Shown here one piece after another: positions 56,149 through 56,190 of a stretch of DNA of 56,190 bases (position 1 is the first letter of the stretch; every line of letters begins with the position of its first letter). Below the pieces are notes generated by a model that did not search any database, was not told where the DNA came from, and saw only the letters and a list, made by a program, of their open reading frames with translations. Source of the stretch: Gordonia amicalis NBRC 100051 = JCM 11271 (GTDB taxonomy: Bacteria; Actinomycetota; Actinomycetes; Mycobacteriales; Mycobacteriaceae); the NCBI RefSeq assembly GCF_000332995.1, contig NZ_BANS01000002.1, positions 1-56,190 on the forward strand, in the 5' to 3' direction. The position numbers and the translations under genes were made by a program.

Positions 56149-56190
56149 CCGACACCAAGCGAAGGGCGGATCCCTTGAACCCGCCAAGCT

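Overview
The window is GC-rich actinobacterial DNA with tightly packed genes, many ATGA/GTGA overlaps and frequent GTG starts. A member of the Mycobacteriales is indicated by mtrA-mtrB-lpqB next to tmk and ahcY, by EspG/PE/PPE/WXG100 proteins and by a PapA-like acyltransferase. Gordonia or a close relative is my best guess. That is an inference from gene content; no database was searched. I see no tRNA, rRNA, CRISPR array, transposase or phage integrase.

Layout. (1) 1-7.4 kb: the MtrAB two-component system with lipoprotein LpqB (minus strand), a divergent tmk, a proline-rich membrane protein, a 74-bp palindrome and ahcY. (2) 7.4-10.9 kb: an APC-family amino acid permease and an NSS-family sodium symporter with its tiny MetS-type subunit. 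(3) 11.0-18.4 kb: an accessory type VII (ESX) cluster. A nine-gene minus-strand unit encodes EspD-like, YbaB/EspL-like, EspC-like, EspA/E-like, PE, PPE, EspG and two WXG100 proteins, and a divergent gene encodes an EspI-like ATPase. No membrane core component (EccB/C/D/E) or MycP protease lies in the window. (4) 18.4-21.6 kb: a DedA protein, an alpha/beta hydrolase and two small membrane proteins. (5) 21.7-26.7 kb: truA-rplQ-rpoA-rpsD-rpsK-rpsM-rpmJ-infA, transcribed from a recognisable promoter upstream of infA. (6) 26.7-33.7 kb: an intervening block with a holin-like protein, a SIMPL lipoprotein, a secreted protein, dtd, fdhD, ugpC next to a truncated ugpB remnant, and a membrane protein with a lysyl-PG-synthase-type domain. 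(7) 34.0-39.6 kb: map-adk-secY and rplO-rpmD-rpsE-rplR-rplF-rpsH, the latter with its own promoter and a structured leader. (8) 39.8-42.0 kb: a PQQ-type sugar dehydrogenase lipoprotein, a cupin and a DUF4262 protein. (9) 42.1-55.7 kb: a Wzx/Wzy-type exopolysaccharide locus. It holds a polymerase, three GT-B glycosyltransferases, a flippase, an exported glycoside hydrolase, a chain-length regulator, a condensation-type acyltransferase, a secreted lipase, a GAF protein and the initiating sugar-phosphate transferase. The window ends with a 46-residue membrane protein and a dispersed-repeat fragment.

The two most interesting loci are the orphan ESX substrate/chaperone cluster and the exopolysaccharide operon that includes an acyltransferase and a lipase, which may make an acylated polymer. 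Smaller points of interest are truA without a normal start codon, the truncated ugp locus, the 74-bp palindrome, the structured rpsH leader, and two small genes (59 and 46 codons) that are easy to miss.
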